Shown: one piece after another, positions 15,767 through 23,707 of the stretch
How positions within the stretch are numbered: position 1 is the first letter of the stretch
How the letters are laid out: every line of letters starts with the position of its first letter
DNA from: Actinomycetota bacterium
GTDB lineage: Bacteria; Actinomycetota; Actinomycetes; Nanopelagicales; Nanopelagicaceae
Direction of reading: 5' to 3'
Assembly (NCBI GenBank): GCA_947488645.1
Contig: CANLAC010000001.1
Location: 1 to 32,963 of the forward strand
DNA length: 32,963 nt
Translations under genes and position numbers: made by a program
The notes under the pieces: model-generated
The model's database searches: none
What the model saw: only the letters and a program-made list of their open reading frames with translations
What the model was told of the DNA's origin: nothing

Positions 15767-15931
15767 ATGAGTGCAGAGACATACAAAGGTGACGCTTACT
15801 GCGTTAAGTGCAAAGCAAAGCGTGATTTCGAAGGAACTGTAAAGGTTTCTGAATCTGGTCGTCGCATGGCACAAGGCATCTGCCCAGTGTGTGGCACCAA
15901 GGTCAATCGCATTCTTGGCAAAGCACAGTAA
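15767..15931 (+). CDS. DUF5679 zinc-ribbon protein
   Basis: A 54-residue protein with two Cys-x2-Cys pairs, CVKC at residues 12-15 and CPVCG at 39-43, a compact zinc ribbon. The conserved sequence (YCVKCKAKRDFEG, GTVKVSESGRRMAQG) is that of the actinobacterial DUF5679 family; RNA or protein binding is possible but not shown. The frame is open upstream to 15656, but the strong GGAGG (15756-15760) six bases before ATG 15767 sets the start. A strong terminator follows 56 bases later. Confidence 0.93.
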   Translation: MSAETYKGDAYCVKCKAKRDFEGTVKVSESGRRMAQGICPVCGTKVNRILGKAQ

Positions 15932-15987
15932 TTAAATTTCGTTTCGCGTAGGTGAGCTCTGGTTCACCTGCAAACGTCTAGCGTTCC

Positions 15988-16023
15988 AAAAGACCCTCGC
16001 ACTTAACAGTGTGGGGGTCTTTT
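15988..16023 (+). terminator. Rho-independent terminator after DUF5679
   Basis: A 16-bp stem, AAAAGACCCTCGCACT with AGTGTGGGGGTCTTTT (two G-T pairs), is closed by TAAC and followed by TTGTTT. It separates the DUF5679 gene from the ThiF-like gene. It lies inside the upstream extension of the latter's reading frame, which argues that translation of that gene starts later. Confidence 0.9.
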
Positions 16024-16158
16024 GTTTGGGATCAGGCAACTGCTGACTTGTTGCTGGCAGTAATTGCTTCGAACCATAGAGCCAGCAAATCCTTAGCACT
16101 CCACAGCTTCGGCCAAGGCCCTACATACGAAGCGCTCGCTAACAGCATCCTTCGGCAC

Positions 16159-17424
16159 ATGAGCACACTTCCTAATTCAACAGCCACATCAACTGAGCCA
16201 CAATCAACTGTTGAAGAAAGCACCAGACGTACAACTCGCAGATATGTCAAGGGCTCCCGCCCAGCCCGAGTAACGAGAATTTCTATTGAGAGCTTGCTTA
16301 CTGAGGCAGTAGAAGTTCCTAAGCCCCGACTTAAGCAGGGCGTCCACATAAGTCAACCCAAAGCAGATGAAGAGAAATCTTTAGTAATTGCTTCGGCTCA
16401 TCATGCAATATCAATCCATCACCCTGGTGCGCGAGCCATCATTGCTAAGTTGGATGGTCAGCATTGCGCTGCCGATATCAGTAAGGAAATAGCCGCACCC
16501 CTTGATGTCGTTGAAAAAGTAATTAGCGAATTAGAGATCACGCAGTTGCTAGATGTTGCACATTCAAAAATCAGACTGCACAACAGATTCCAATCTCCAA
16601 TTGCCGAACGAGCAGCCAATACAGAGGATCAAAGCAACGATGCATCTTTCAAACAGTTGCAGTTACGGATGTCTCCAGAATTAAGTCAAACAACGTGGAT
16701 CCCCGGTGTTGTTGATGGGGGAGTACAGGCGCTCTCTTCCCGACAAAATTTCGGGGTTGAAATTTATGGTGAGAGTCGCTTAGCAACCTTGATTTATGCT
16801 GCCTTATTAGCTAGCGGGGTAACTAATACAAAGTTTTCAATTGCTTCCAACCGAACCTTGAATTCAATAGGCGATAATGATTTGGGTACAGGCGTCTTAA
16901 GAATTAGTGATTTTGGACTTAACTACAAGTCACGAATTGAAGAATTAACCAGAGAGTGGTCACTTTTTCCAACGGCATCAAAGAATGTTAAGGGAACTAT
17001 CAATGCTCCTATTCCTGAGAATAATGTTCGGGTCATAGTTGGCGATTACACCCCTCAATTAATTGAACAATTGATGAGAGATCGAATGGACCACTTGTTT
17101 GTTGGCACTGTATTTGGGGGTGCTGCATATGCTGGCCCCTTGGTAAAGCCGGGCAAGACCCCCTGTGTGCAATGCCTAGATATTGGAAAGGCAGAGCGGT
17201 ACGGGGCAGAACATTTGATTCCTGTGGCAGCTCATAACCTCGAAATTCCTGTGGCGGTCTCCTACCAAATCGCAGGAACCATCGTGCAAGCAATTTTGCA
17301 GCTAATCGATACCGGTATTTGCGAACTGACCGGTGCCCAATTGTGCTTCGACTACACAACTCCCGTTCATAAAGAGCCAGTCAGATTTGCTCGACACCCA
17401 CAGTGCCAATGTCAATGGGGTTAA
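16159..17424 (+). CDS. E1/ThiF-like protein with RRE-like domain (TOMM cyclodehydratase-type)
   Basis: A 421-residue protein if read from ATG 16159; the frame is open back to 16009, but the terminator lies in that part, and no good ribosome-binding site marks any start. Layout: a Ser/Thr/Arg-rich N-terminus; a PqqD/RRE-like winged-helix region (AHHAISIHHPGARAIIAKLD to ISELEITQLLD) of the sort that binds leader peptides; then an E1-like Rossmann fold beginning VEIYGESRLATLIYAALLASGV. The glycine loop of active E1 enzymes is weak there (GES). A zinc site is formed by CVQC near residue 338 and the C-terminal CQCQ. Similar proteins, often labelled TOMM leader-peptide-binding or bacteriocin cyclodehydratase, occur singly in Actinobacteria near DUF5679. 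No YcaO or precursor peptide is in the window, so a true RiPP pathway is not supported. Confidence 0.7.
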   Translation: MSTLPNSTATSTEPQSTVEESTRRTTRRYVKGSRPARVTRISIESLLTEAVEVPKPRLKQGVHISQPKADEEKSLVIASAHHAISIHHPGARAIIAKLDGQHCAADISKEIAAPLDVVEKVISELEITQLLDVAHSKIRLHNRFQSPIAERAANTEDQSNDASFKQLQLRMSPELSQTTWIPGVVDGGVQALSSRQNFGVEIYGESRLATLIYAALLASGVTNTKFSIASNRTLNSIGDNDLGTGVLRISDFGLNYKSRIEELTREWSLFPTASKNVKGTINAPIPENNVRVIVGDYTPQLIEQLMRDRMDHLFVGTVFGGAAYAGPLVKPGKTPCVQCLDIGKAERYGAEHLIPVAAHNLEIPVAVSYQIAGTIVQAILQLIDTGICELTGAQLCFDYTTPVHKEPVRFARHPQCQCQWG

Positions 17425-17527
17425 TCACTTATCCACATCAGCGGAATCGAAAGAGATAGGCAGCTTAAGTATTAAACAGAATTCCCTAACTCAAAAGAAG
17501 GTCAACTAGAAATTAACAGGAGGAATA

Positions 17528-17761
17528 ATGAACACAATTATAGAACGCGCGGTACGAATTGAACTCCAATTTCGCAACGCATTAATTAGGGAACATGATT
17601 CATTCTTTGCAAAATTAAAAGATGATCGCGGAGATGTACCCGGCTGGGTTCTTGTTGTATTAATGACAACTGGACTAGTAACAGCAATTTGGACAATTGC
17701 AGCTCCACGCTTAACTGCGATACTAAAAGACTCATTAGATTCCATGAATGGTATTCGTTAA
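17528..17761 (+). CDS. Flp/Tad-type pilin-like small membrane protein
   Basis: A 77-residue protein with a charged 36-residue N-terminus, then GDVPGWVLVVLMTTGLVTAIW, one long hydrophobic helix, and a short amphipathic tail (LTAILKDSLDSMNGIR). The GDVPGW...hydrophobic pattern is that of the small pilin-like protein found beside TadE/TadG genes in Actinobacteria. A classical prepilin cleavage site with Glu5 is not obvious. AGGAGG at 17518-17523 gives the start. It heads a four-gene operon (next gene after 5 bases). TadA, TadB, TadC and the peptidase TadV are not in the window. Confidence 0.75.
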   Translation: MNTIIERAVRIELQFRNALIREHDSFFAKLKDDRGDVPGWVLVVLMTTGLVTAIWTIAAPRLTAILKDSLDSMNGIR

Positions 17762-17766
17762 ACATC

Positions 17767-18150
17767 ATGACCAACAAACCTGCCAAGCAAGCAAGGGCGA
17801 AGTCTCTTCAGTTTTTGCAAAAAGAAGATGGCAATGTTGAAAGTGCCCTCGTTTTGATTCCGATGCTGATTCTTTTTTTGGTAGGTGTGCAATTAATAGT
17901 TGCTACCAATATTCGAAATACCGAGATGGCTTTAGCTCAAGGAGAGGCTTCGGCTCGTGCTATTTCACATCAGTATCAGCTAGGTGATGAAGTAGTTGAA
18001 GTTGGTGGCCGAATCCAAAAGATTCAAGTTCTAATAACCCATCGCACCCACATACTTCCGCAAATAGTTCCAGGATTAGTTGCCCTGATGGGAGGAAACC
18101 CAGTTTCTGATGTGGTTGGGATTGCTGTAATTGAACCGGCTAATTCCTAG
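17767..18150 (+). CDS. TadE-like minor pilin
   Basis: A 127-residue protein from ATG 17767. After a basic N-terminus comes EDGNVESALVLIPMLILFLVGVQLIVATNI, a single membrane helix with the Glu near the start that is typical of TadE-like pseudopilins, then about 70 residues predicted outside the cell. It is read five bases after the pilin gene. The next gene's best start, ATG 18167, follows after AGTTAGGGA. The frame also extends upstream to 17689, but that would overlap the pilin gene. Confidence 0.75.
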   Translation: MTNKPAKQARAKSLQFLQKEDGNVESALVLIPMLILFLVGVQLIVATNIRNTEMALAQGEASARAISHQYQLGDEVVEVGGRIQKIQVLITHRTHILPQIVPGLVALMGGNPVSDVVGIAVIEPANS

Positions 18151-18166
18151 AGTTAGGGAAGCAAGT

Positions 18167-18580
18167 ATGAAGATTTGGGCCAGACTAAAATCTGATTCCG
18201 GTAGTGCAATTGTTGAATTTGTTGCACTGGCAATTCCACTATTCATCCCTATATTTATATATCTCAATCATTTTTCCAGCGTTAGTGTAAATGAAGAGAT
18301 TGCACGATCCATGGCTCGAGAAGTCCTTCGTGTGTATGTAATAAGTGAAGATGAATCTGCAGCCCGCAATCTTTCTAGCCAAGCTACGAACCTGCTTGCA
18401 CGTCAATGGAAGTTAACTAATTCTGAAGTCGCCTCACTCCGAACACAGATGGACTGCACTCACAATCCTTGTTTATCAGCCAAGGGCAGGATCAAATTAA
18501 CGATTTCTTTCACCGATGAACAAACGGGTCGAGTTGTTTCTGCTAGCGCTCAAGAACATCTAAGCCCATGGCTTCCTTGA
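18167..18580 (+). CDS. TadE/TadF-like minor pilin
   Basis: A 137-residue protein from ATG 18167. It has SDSGSAIVEFVALAIPLFIPIFIYL near the N-terminus, the TadE signature of Gly-x-Ala-x-x-Glu-Phe followed by one membrane helix. The extracytoplasmic part has two cysteines (MDCTHNPC) that could form a disulfide. A start at 18131 is open but overlaps the upstream gene; ATG 18167 has AGTTAGGGA seven bases before it. Its 3' end overlaps the next gene by 13 bases, so the products are co-translated. Confidence 0.75.
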   Translation: MKIWARLKSDSGSAIVEFVALAIPLFIPIFIYLNHFSSVSVNEEIARSMAREVLRVYVISEDESAARNLSSQATNLLARQWKLTNSEVASLRTQMDCTHNPCLSAKGRIKLTISFTDEQTGRVVSASAQEHLSPWLP

Positions 18581-19134
18581 GTACTGGAAGATTTCGAGGT
18601 TGCTTTCGAAAGATTGGCGATGAATCAGGATCAATTGCTGTAATTGTCATTGGGTTATTCATTATTACCGTTGCTTCCCTTATGGTGATGACAGATGTAT
18701 CGACGGTCATAGTTGCGAAACGTTCCTTGGCCCAAGCAACTGAGGCAGCAGCTCAGCGAGGTGTCCACACTTTAGACAAGAGCAGCTACTACAAAGGCAA
18801 GGCAAACATATTTACAGTGCCAATGGCGATAGCAACGAATCGGGCACATCCTGTGATTCCAATCGATTGCCTTCGAGGCGGATTTGAAGTTCTGCTCGAG
18901 CTACATTCATGGAGCAATGACAACAGTGATTTAAAGTGGCATCACTTGAAGGGGATACAGCTAACCAATTACCAATGCGATGGACAATCGTTAGATATTG
19001 AAACAAGGTCAGAAGTTAATTTGCCATTCAAGGTTCCATTTTCTTCTATTGATTCAGTGTTTTTAACTTCGTCAGCGGGAACTGCAAATCAGGTTCAAGA
19101 AGGCTTTTATCTATTCGGAATTCGCTTGCACTAG
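18568..19134 (+). CDS. TadG-like pilus-assembly protein
   Basis: A 188-residue protein. Residues 16-60, [23 protein letters not shown] to [16 protein letters not shown], match the TadG N-terminal domain: a membrane helix followed by an Ala/Gln-rich helix. The rest (about 130 residues) is predicted extracytoplasmic with two Cys and no known domain. It is much shorter than classical TadG, which carries a von Willebrand domain. It ends the four-gene pilin operon, 22 bases before prfB. Confidence 0.7.
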   Translation: MASLSTGRFRGCFRKIGDESGSIAVIVIGLFIITVASLMVMTDVSTVIVAKRSLAQATEAAAQRGVHTLDKSSYYKGKANIFTVPMAIATNRAHPVIPIDCLRGGFEVLLELHSWSNDNSDLKWHHLKGIQLTNYQCDGQSLDIETRSEVNLPFKVPFSSIDSVFLTSSAGTANQVQEGFYLFGIRLH

Positions 19135-19144
19135 TAGGCATGGG

Positions 19145-19150
19145 TATCCT
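19145..19150 (+). promoter_or_regulatory. -10 box of a leaderless prfB promoter
   Basis: TATCCT ends six bases before the prfB ATG, in the 22-base gap after the TadG-like gene; no Shine-Dalgarno sequence is present. Confidence 0.5.
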
Positions 19151-19156
19151 TGTCGC

Positions 19157-20251
19157 ATGGCCGCACGCGAATATCACTTAGAGATCGATGCGGTTGATGC
19201 GACCCTAGTTTCTATCGAAAAGGTCTTGGATCTACCAAAACTTCGGAAGCAAGCAGATGAACTAGAAGTTGAAGCTGGCGTTCCTAATCTTTGGGATGAC
19301 CCTGAGGCTGCGCAAAAGATCACAAGCCGACTCTCACGCGTGCAATCTGTGATTGCCAAGCTATCTGGATTGCGTCAACGTGTGGAAGATCTATCTATTC
19401 TTTTTGAATTAGCGGCCGGCGAGCCAGGCGGAATTCAAGATGCCGAAAATGAACTCGATGCAGTTAAGAAATCTGTTGGCGAATTAGAAGTTCAGACTTT
19501 GTTAAATGGCGAGTATGACGATCGTGATGCCTTGATCACCATTCGCTCAGAAGCTGGTGGAGTAGAGGCGGCCGACTGGGCCGAGATGATTATGCGCATG
19601 TATTTGCGTTACTGCGAACGCCATAACTTCACAGTTAATGTTCTTGAAACCTCCTATGCAGAAGAAGCCGGAATTAAGTCAACAACCTTTAAAGTTTCTG
19701 CTCCATATGCATATGGGACATTATCTGTCGAACAAGGAACACATCGCTTAGTTCGTATTTCACCATTTGATAGCCAAAGCCGTCGTCACACTTCATTTGC
19801 CGGTGTTGAAGTTGTTCCCGTTGTTGAGCAAAGTGATCATATTGAAATTGATGAAAAAGACATTCGCGTTGATGTCTATCGCTCTTCTGGTCCTGGTGGG
19901 CAAGGGGTTAACACCACAGACTCTGCAGTTCGTTTAACTCACATTGCAACGGGCATTGTTGTCTCATGTCAGAACGAGCGTTCTCAAATTCAAAACAAAG
20001 CAACAGCTATGGCTGTGTTGCAATCTAAGTTATTAGAGCGTCGTCGCCAAGAAGAGCAGGCAAAGATCAATGCTCTCAAGGGCGACAATTCGGGTTCATG
20101 GGGTAATCAGATGCGTTCCTATGTCTTAGCGCCCTATCAAATGGTTAAAGATCTGCGCACAGATTATGAAACCGGAAACACATCGGCTGTGTTAAATGGT
20201 GAAATTGATGAGTTCATTGAAGCTGGAATTCGCTGGCGCCGAAGTTCCTAA
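19157..20251 (+). CDS. prfB: Peptide chain release factor 2
   Basis: A 364-residue class-I release factor that ends translation at UGA and UAA. The tripeptide SPF (in [14 protein letters not shown]) marks RF2 rather than RF1, and the peptidyl-hydrolysis GGQ is at residues 247-249 ([18 protein letters not shown]). The reading frame is continuous from ATG: no programmed frameshift site near codon 25, unlike many other bacteria. Full length. Leaderless-type promoter before the ATG. It is followed by ftsE after about 150 bases, the usual actinobacterial order. Confidence 0.97.
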   Translation: MAAREYHLEIDAVDATLVSIEKVLDLPKLRKQADELEVEAGVPNLWDDPEAAQKITSRLSRVQSVIAKLSGLRQRVEDLSILFELAAGEPGGIQDAENELDAVKKSVGELEVQTLLNGEYDDRDALITIRSEAGGVEAADWAEMIMRMYLRYCERHNFTVNVLETSYAEEAGIKSTTFKVSAPYAYGTLSVEQGTHRLVRISPFDSQSRRHTSFAGVEVVPVVEQSDHIEIDEKDIRVDVYRSSGPGGQGVNTTDSAVRLTHIATGIVVSCQNERSQIQNKATAMAVLQSKLLERRRQEEQAKINALKGDNSGSWGNQMRSYVLAPYQMVKDLRTDYETGNTSAVLNGEIDEFIEAGIRWRRSS

Positions 20252-20404
20252 ATGCTGAGAATGTGGGGGATTCGATAAATCTCACACTTTCTTCAGGCTC
20301 AAACTCGCGTTAGATCCGAGGATTTTGCCCTGTAATCCATAAACTAAGCGCAGGTCGAAGGTGGTTCCCGGAAATTCCACCCCGCAGATGCAATGGGAGA
20401 TTTA

Positions 20405-21094
20405 ATGATTCGCTTTGAAAATGTCACCAAGATTTACTCTGGTCAGGAGCGTCCAGCCCTTGATTCTGTAAATCTCGAGATCGTAAAAGGCGAGTTTGTA
20501 TTCCTTGTTGGTCTTTCAGGTTCAGGTAAATCAACATTCTTGCGCTTGGTTCTTCGTGAAGAGCGTCCATCATCAGGTTCGATACATGTGGCAGGAAAAG
20601 ATTTAGGAACACTAGCCAATCACAAAGTTCCAGAGCTTCGCCGCTCTGTAGGAACAGTTTTTCAAGATTTCCGCTTGCTTCCCAATAAGACAATTACTGA
20701 AAACGTTGCCTTCACCTTGCACGTTCTTGGATATTCACAAAAAGAAATTAATCGAGAAGTTCCAGAGGTACTAGAACTAGTTGGTTTGGAAGATAAGGGC
20801 GATCGTTTGCCTTCTGAGATTTCAGGTGGAGAACAACAGCGCGTCGCGATTGCTCGTGCATACGTTAGCCGCCCACCAATTTTGATTGCAGATGAGCCAA
20901 CTGGAAACCTTGATCCAGCAACATCTGTTGGCATCATGAAGTTACTTGATCGGATTAATCGTGAGGGCACAACAGTTTTGATGGCAACACATGATGCAGG
21001 CATTGTGGACCAAATGCGTAAGCGCGTTATTGAGTTAGATTTAGGAAATGTAATCCGCGATCAGGTTCGTGGCGTTTATGGGTACACGGGTTAA
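20405..21094 (+). CDS. ftsE: Cell-division ABC transporter ATP-binding protein FtsE
   Basis: A 229-residue ABC ATPase that partners FtsX at the divisome to control cell-wall hydrolases. Walker [10 protein letters not shown] at residues 36-44, Q-loop in VFQDFRLL, signature [14 protein letters not shown], Walker [13 protein letters not shown], and the H-loop in MATHD. The frame opens at 20393, but ATG 20405 gives the family N-terminus [11 protein letters not shown] and follows GGGAGA at spacing 4; the earlier ATG adds only MGDL. ftsX follows after 14 bases. Confidence 0.95.
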   Translation: MIRFENVTKIYSGQERPALDSVNLEIVKGEFVFLVGLSGSGKSTFLRLVLREERPSSGSIHVAGKDLGTLANHKVPELRRSVGTVFQDFRLLPNKTITENVAFTLHVLGYSQKEINREVPEVLELVGLEDKGDRLPSEISGGEQQRVAIARAYVSRPPILIADEPTGNLDPATSVGIMKLLDRINREGTTVLMATHDAGIVDQMRKRVIELDLGNVIRDQVRGVYGYTG

Positions 21095-21108
21095 GGACGG
21101 GATAACAA

Positions 21109-22011
21109 ATGCGCGCACGGTTTCTTCTTAGTGAAGTTCGGATCGGACTTCGTCGTAACTTAACCATGACCTTTGCCGTTGTTGTTACAACAGCCATCTC
21201 ATTGTCATTACTTGGCATAGGCCTTCTGTCTAACGCTCAAGTCGGCGCAATGAAGGATTATTGGTATGACAAGATCGAAGTATCTGTTTTCCTTTGCGGA
21301 AATCTTTCAGATTCTCCTTCATGTGCAAATGGAGTAGTCACAGCTGCACAACGATTAACAATTCAGCAGGATCTTCAAGAGATGAGCGTTGTCGATAGCG
21401 TCTTCTACGAATCACAATCAGAGGCGTTCACACGTTTTCAAGAGCGCTTTAAGGATTCAGCTATTGCGCAAAATGTGACTGCAGATCAATTGCCGGAATC
21501 ATTCCGAGTTAAATTAAAGGATCCCACTCAATTTTCAGTGATAGTCAGCGCCTTTAGTGGTCGACCAGGAGTTGATGTTGTTCAAGATCAACGCACGATT
21601 CTTGAAAAATTCTTTAGGTTATTAGGTGTGCTTCGAAATGGTGCATTGGTCGTTGGTCTTGCTTCAGTCTTGACAGCGGCGCTCTTGATTTCTAACACCT
21701 TGCGCATTGCAGCATTTAACCGCCGCCGTGAAACTGGCGTGATGAAACTAGTTGGTGCATCGTCATGGTCAATCCAACTTCCATTCTTGCTGGAAGGTGT
21801 TATCTCAGCAATTATTGGTTGGGGACTGGCGACAGGATTGTTAGCTGGATTAAAGACAGTAATCGATTCCAACGTTGCTCCGCTTCTCACCTTTACCAAG
21901 TTCTTTGGTTGGGGAGAGGTCTGGGTTGCATCGGCATATCTACTAGCCACAGGCTTAGTTGTTTCAATCCTGGCTTCGGTCATCACCCTTCGCCGTTATC
22001 TGAAGGTCTAA
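21109..22011 (+). CDS. ftsX: Cell-division protein FtsX
   Basis: A 300-residue membrane partner of FtsE. The N-terminal helix (FAVVVTTAISLSLLGIGLL, residues 23-41) is followed by an extracytoplasmic domain with two cysteines (LCGNLSDSPSCA) and three more membrane helices near residues 183, 221 and 271 (ALVVGLASVLTAALL, FLLEGVISAIIGWGLATGL, AYLLATGLVVSILASVI). The cytoplasmic loop RRRETGVMKLVGAS is the conserved contact to FtsE. No peptidoglycan hydrolase lies between it and smpB. Confidence 0.95.
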   Translation: MRARFLLSEVRIGLRRNLTMTFAVVVTTAISLSLLGIGLLSNAQVGAMKDYWYDKIEVSVFLCGNLSDSPSCANGVVTAAQRLTIQQDLQEMSVVDSVFYESQSEAFTRFQERFKDSAIAQNVTADQLPESFRVKLKDPTQFSVIVSAFSGRPGVDVVQDQRTILEKFFRLLGVLRNGALVVGLASVLTAALLISNTLRIAAFNRRRETGVMKLVGASSWSIQLPFLLEGVISAIIGWGLATGLLAGLKTVIDSNVAPLLTFTKFFGWGEVWVASAYLLATGLVVSILASVITLRRYLKV

Positions 22012-22029
22012 TTCGCACCAACTTGGCGG

Positions 22030-22052
22030 CTCTCATTGATAGGTAATGAGAG
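22030..22052 (+). terminator. Hairpin between ftsX and smpB
   Basis: CTCTCATT and AATGAGAG form a perfect 8-bp stem with a seven-base loop, 18 bases after the ftsX stop. There is no T-run, so it may be an attenuating or RNA-processing hairpin rather than a full terminator. Confidence 0.35.
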
Positions 22053-22107
22053 AATTGAGCCCTGCAATCCAATACTTGGATGCAATGAATGAGGGCGGTG
22101 ATGCGGC

Positions 22108-22611
22108 ATGGTTAAAGAGGTAGGCCGCAAGGTCATTGCCCAAAATAAGAAAGCACGTCACGATTATTCAATCTCTGATGTGCTTGAGTGCGGATTGGTG
22201 CTTACTGGTACTGAAGTTAAATCACTTCGTGCTGGCCGCGCATCGCTGATTGATGGCTTTGCCATGGTCAATAATGGCGAATTGTGGTTGATGGGTGTTC
22301 ACATCCCTGAATACACCGAGGGCACATGGACTAATCACACTCCTCGACGTGATCGCAAACTTCTTGTTCACAAAAATGAGCTCAATAAACTAATCGGTAA
22401 GTTGAAGGATTCTGGAACAACCCTTGTCCCACTACAGCTCTACTTCAAAGATGGAAAAGCCAAGGTGGAGATTGCAGTTGCTAAGGGTAAGAAGGCCCAT
22501 GACAAGCGCGAAGCAATAAAGGAACGCGAGGCTGACCGAGAAGTCTCACGCGTTGTATCGCGTACTTTGAGCGGCAAAGCCAGTCGCGCCGCATCAAAAT
22601 ACGAGGATTAA
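22108..22611 (+). CDS. smpB: SsrA-binding protein SmpB
   Basis: A 167-residue SmpB, the protein partner of tmRNA in rescue of stalled ribosomes. N-terminal [17 protein letters not shown] and [26 protein letters not shown] are the OB-fold tmRNA-binding elements; [34 protein letters not shown] is the conserved C-terminal part and the decoding-centre tail, here extended by about 20 residues ([17 protein letters not shown]). The ssrA gene itself follows 160 bases downstream on the same strand, a common pairing. Confidence 0.96.
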   Translation: MVKEVGRKVIAQNKKARHDYSISDVLECGLVLTGTEVKSLRAGRASLIDGFAMVNNGELWLMGVHIPEYTEGTWTNHTPRRDRKLLVHKNELNKLIGKLKDSGTTLVPLQLYFKDGKAKVEIAVAKGKKAHDKREAIKEREADREVSRVVSRTLSGKASRAASKYED

Positions 22612-22659
22612 CACCTTCTCGCTTTCCTGATTTACACTTAGTTCACCGCCGCTTCGATA

Positions 22660-22683
22660 CCTCAATTTTTGAGGCAACGTTGC
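22660..22683 (+). other. Adjacent hairpin and palindrome before ssrA
   Basis: CCTCAA-TTT-TTGAGG (22660-22674) abuts the 10-bp palindrome GCAACGTTGC (22674-22683) in the smpB-ssrA gap. It may end smpB transcripts. Downstream, TTGACA (22698-22703) is a possible -35 box for ssrA, but a good -10 at 17 bases is not clear. Confidence 0.3.
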
Positions 22684-22771
22684 GACGGCAAAGGAAATTG
22701 ACAATTAAATAGGGGATAAGAAATACGTTTCTTTTTCTCCAAGTTGTAAGTGTGAAAGCACTTTAAATCTT

Positions 22772-23142
22772 GGGGGTGAACGGTCTCGACTTTGGATGTT
22801 GAGGCAGGGGAAGCGGGCCGAGGAAGCCGGAATGATCTCGTAAACCAATAATCCGTGCAAAAAATAACTGCAGACCTTAAAAAGTCTGAATTTGAACTAG
22901 CTGCATAAGCTATTCAATTCCGTTAGCCCAGGTGCCGCTCTCGACCTGGAATCTAGCGTCGACTAGGGGGCTTTTCACTTCATTGGTGTTGCAGACTATG
23001 AAGGAGAACATTTTTGCAACTGAGTTCGTCGAAGAAATGTGTGTAAAAACTTCGGGACTGAGAAAGCGTTAATCACACTACGCCCGTAGAAGCCCTGTTT
23101 TAATACCGAAGGACCCGGGTTCGATTCCCGGCACCTCCACCA
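22772..23142 (+). ncRNA. ssrA: Transfer-messenger RNA (tmRNA)
   Basis: A 371-base tmRNA. The 5' end GGGGGTG pairs with CACCTCC near the 3' end, followed by A and an encoded CCA. The T-arm (CCCGGGTTCGATTCCCGG) and the D-like start GAACGGTCTCGAC are typical. The tag frame runs from GCA at 22870 to TAA ending at 22908 and reads ADLKKSEFELAA, a normal proteolysis tag with the ELAA end. The other GCA a few bases earlier (22857) is in another frame and hits a stop without an Ala-Ala end. Downstream of smpB, which encodes its partner. Confidence 0.96.
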
Positions 23143-23169
23143 AATTGCAGATATCTGTATGCTTTTCGT

Positions 23170-23256
23170 ATGGAATTGGTTCTCGCTGCACTCGCTATTT
23201 TGGCAATTTTTTATTTTGCTAAGGATGGGTCTAGCAAGAGAGATAAAAAAGATTAA
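23170..23256 (+). CDS. Possible 28-residue membrane peptide
   Basis: ATG 23170 to TAA 23256 encodes MELVLAALAILAIFYFAKDG and a basic tail (SSKRDKKD): one hydrophobic helix followed by positive charges, a credible small inner-membrane protein. It lies 27 bases after tmRNA. There is no clear ribosome-binding site, and an overlapping frame from ATG 23158 is also hydrophobic, so this is a candidate only. Confidence 0.4.
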   Translation: MELVLAALAILAIFYFAKDGSSKRDKKD

Positions 23257-23276
23257 ATAGAGGTTCTCAATTAGTT

Positions 23277-23705
23277 TTAGTGTTGCCCGCCAGGTCCATG
23301 TCCATCATCACCTGAGGATCGACCATTCTTTTTCCACTTTAATTTTGGCCCATGATCACCAGGTCCAACTTTTCGCAGGCCTAATTTATTTCCAATGGTT
23401 GCAAGTAAGTGAAAGTCAGGGAAGTACTCACGACGTAATGCAATGTAGGCACACACTATTGCATATGCGCCAATTAGCTTTGGACCGGTAACACCCATAG
23501 ATATCAAAGACATTCCAAGTAATACTCCGATAGTAATGGTCAGTAAGTGAACTATCTTTCGAATGACATTAACAATTGCCCATATAACGCTTTCTTTAGT
23601 ATTCAAGAACTTCACTAGTCGGTCTGCAGTAAGAGCAATTGCGAATGGACCGGAAAATATGGTGACCATGAAGATTATGACAACAAGGTATGCAAGTGAT
23701 TCCAT
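23277..23705 (-). CDS. Hypothetical membrane protein with His-rich tail
   Basis: A 142-residue protein if read from ATG 23705. That ATG follows the GNAT stop by two bases and has a GGGGGG stretch just upstream; an ATG at 23720 would overlap the GNAT gene. It has three or four hydrophobic segments (LAYLVVIIFMVTIFSGPFAI; VHLLTITIGVLLGMSLISMG; LIGAYAIVCAYIALR) and a hydrophilic C-terminus ending GDDGHGPGGQH. No recognised family. The small His/Gly tail could bind metal but is not conserved evidence. Confidence 0.7.
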   Translation of the reverse strand: MESLAYLVVIIFMVTIFSGPFAIALTADRLVKFLNTKESVIWAIVNVIRKIVHLLTITIGVLLGMSLISMGVTGPKLIGAYAIVCAYIALRREYFPDFHLLATIGNKLGLRKVGPGDHGPKLKWKKNGRSSGDDGHGPGGQH

Positions 23706-23707
23706 AT

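Noticed and set aside
16009..16158. Upstream extension of the ThiF-like reading frame to GTG 16009
   Set aside because: The first codons fall inside a strong rho-independent terminator and no ribosome-binding site supports them; some residues of this stretch could still be translated from a TTG.
19157..19250. Programmed +1 frameshift in prfB
   Set aside because: The frame is continuous from ATG through GGQ; no in-frame UGA occurs near codon 25.
22012..22107. A separate small gene between ftsX and smpB
   Set aside because: The gap of 96 bases shows only a hairpin and no reading frame with a start and ribosome-binding site.
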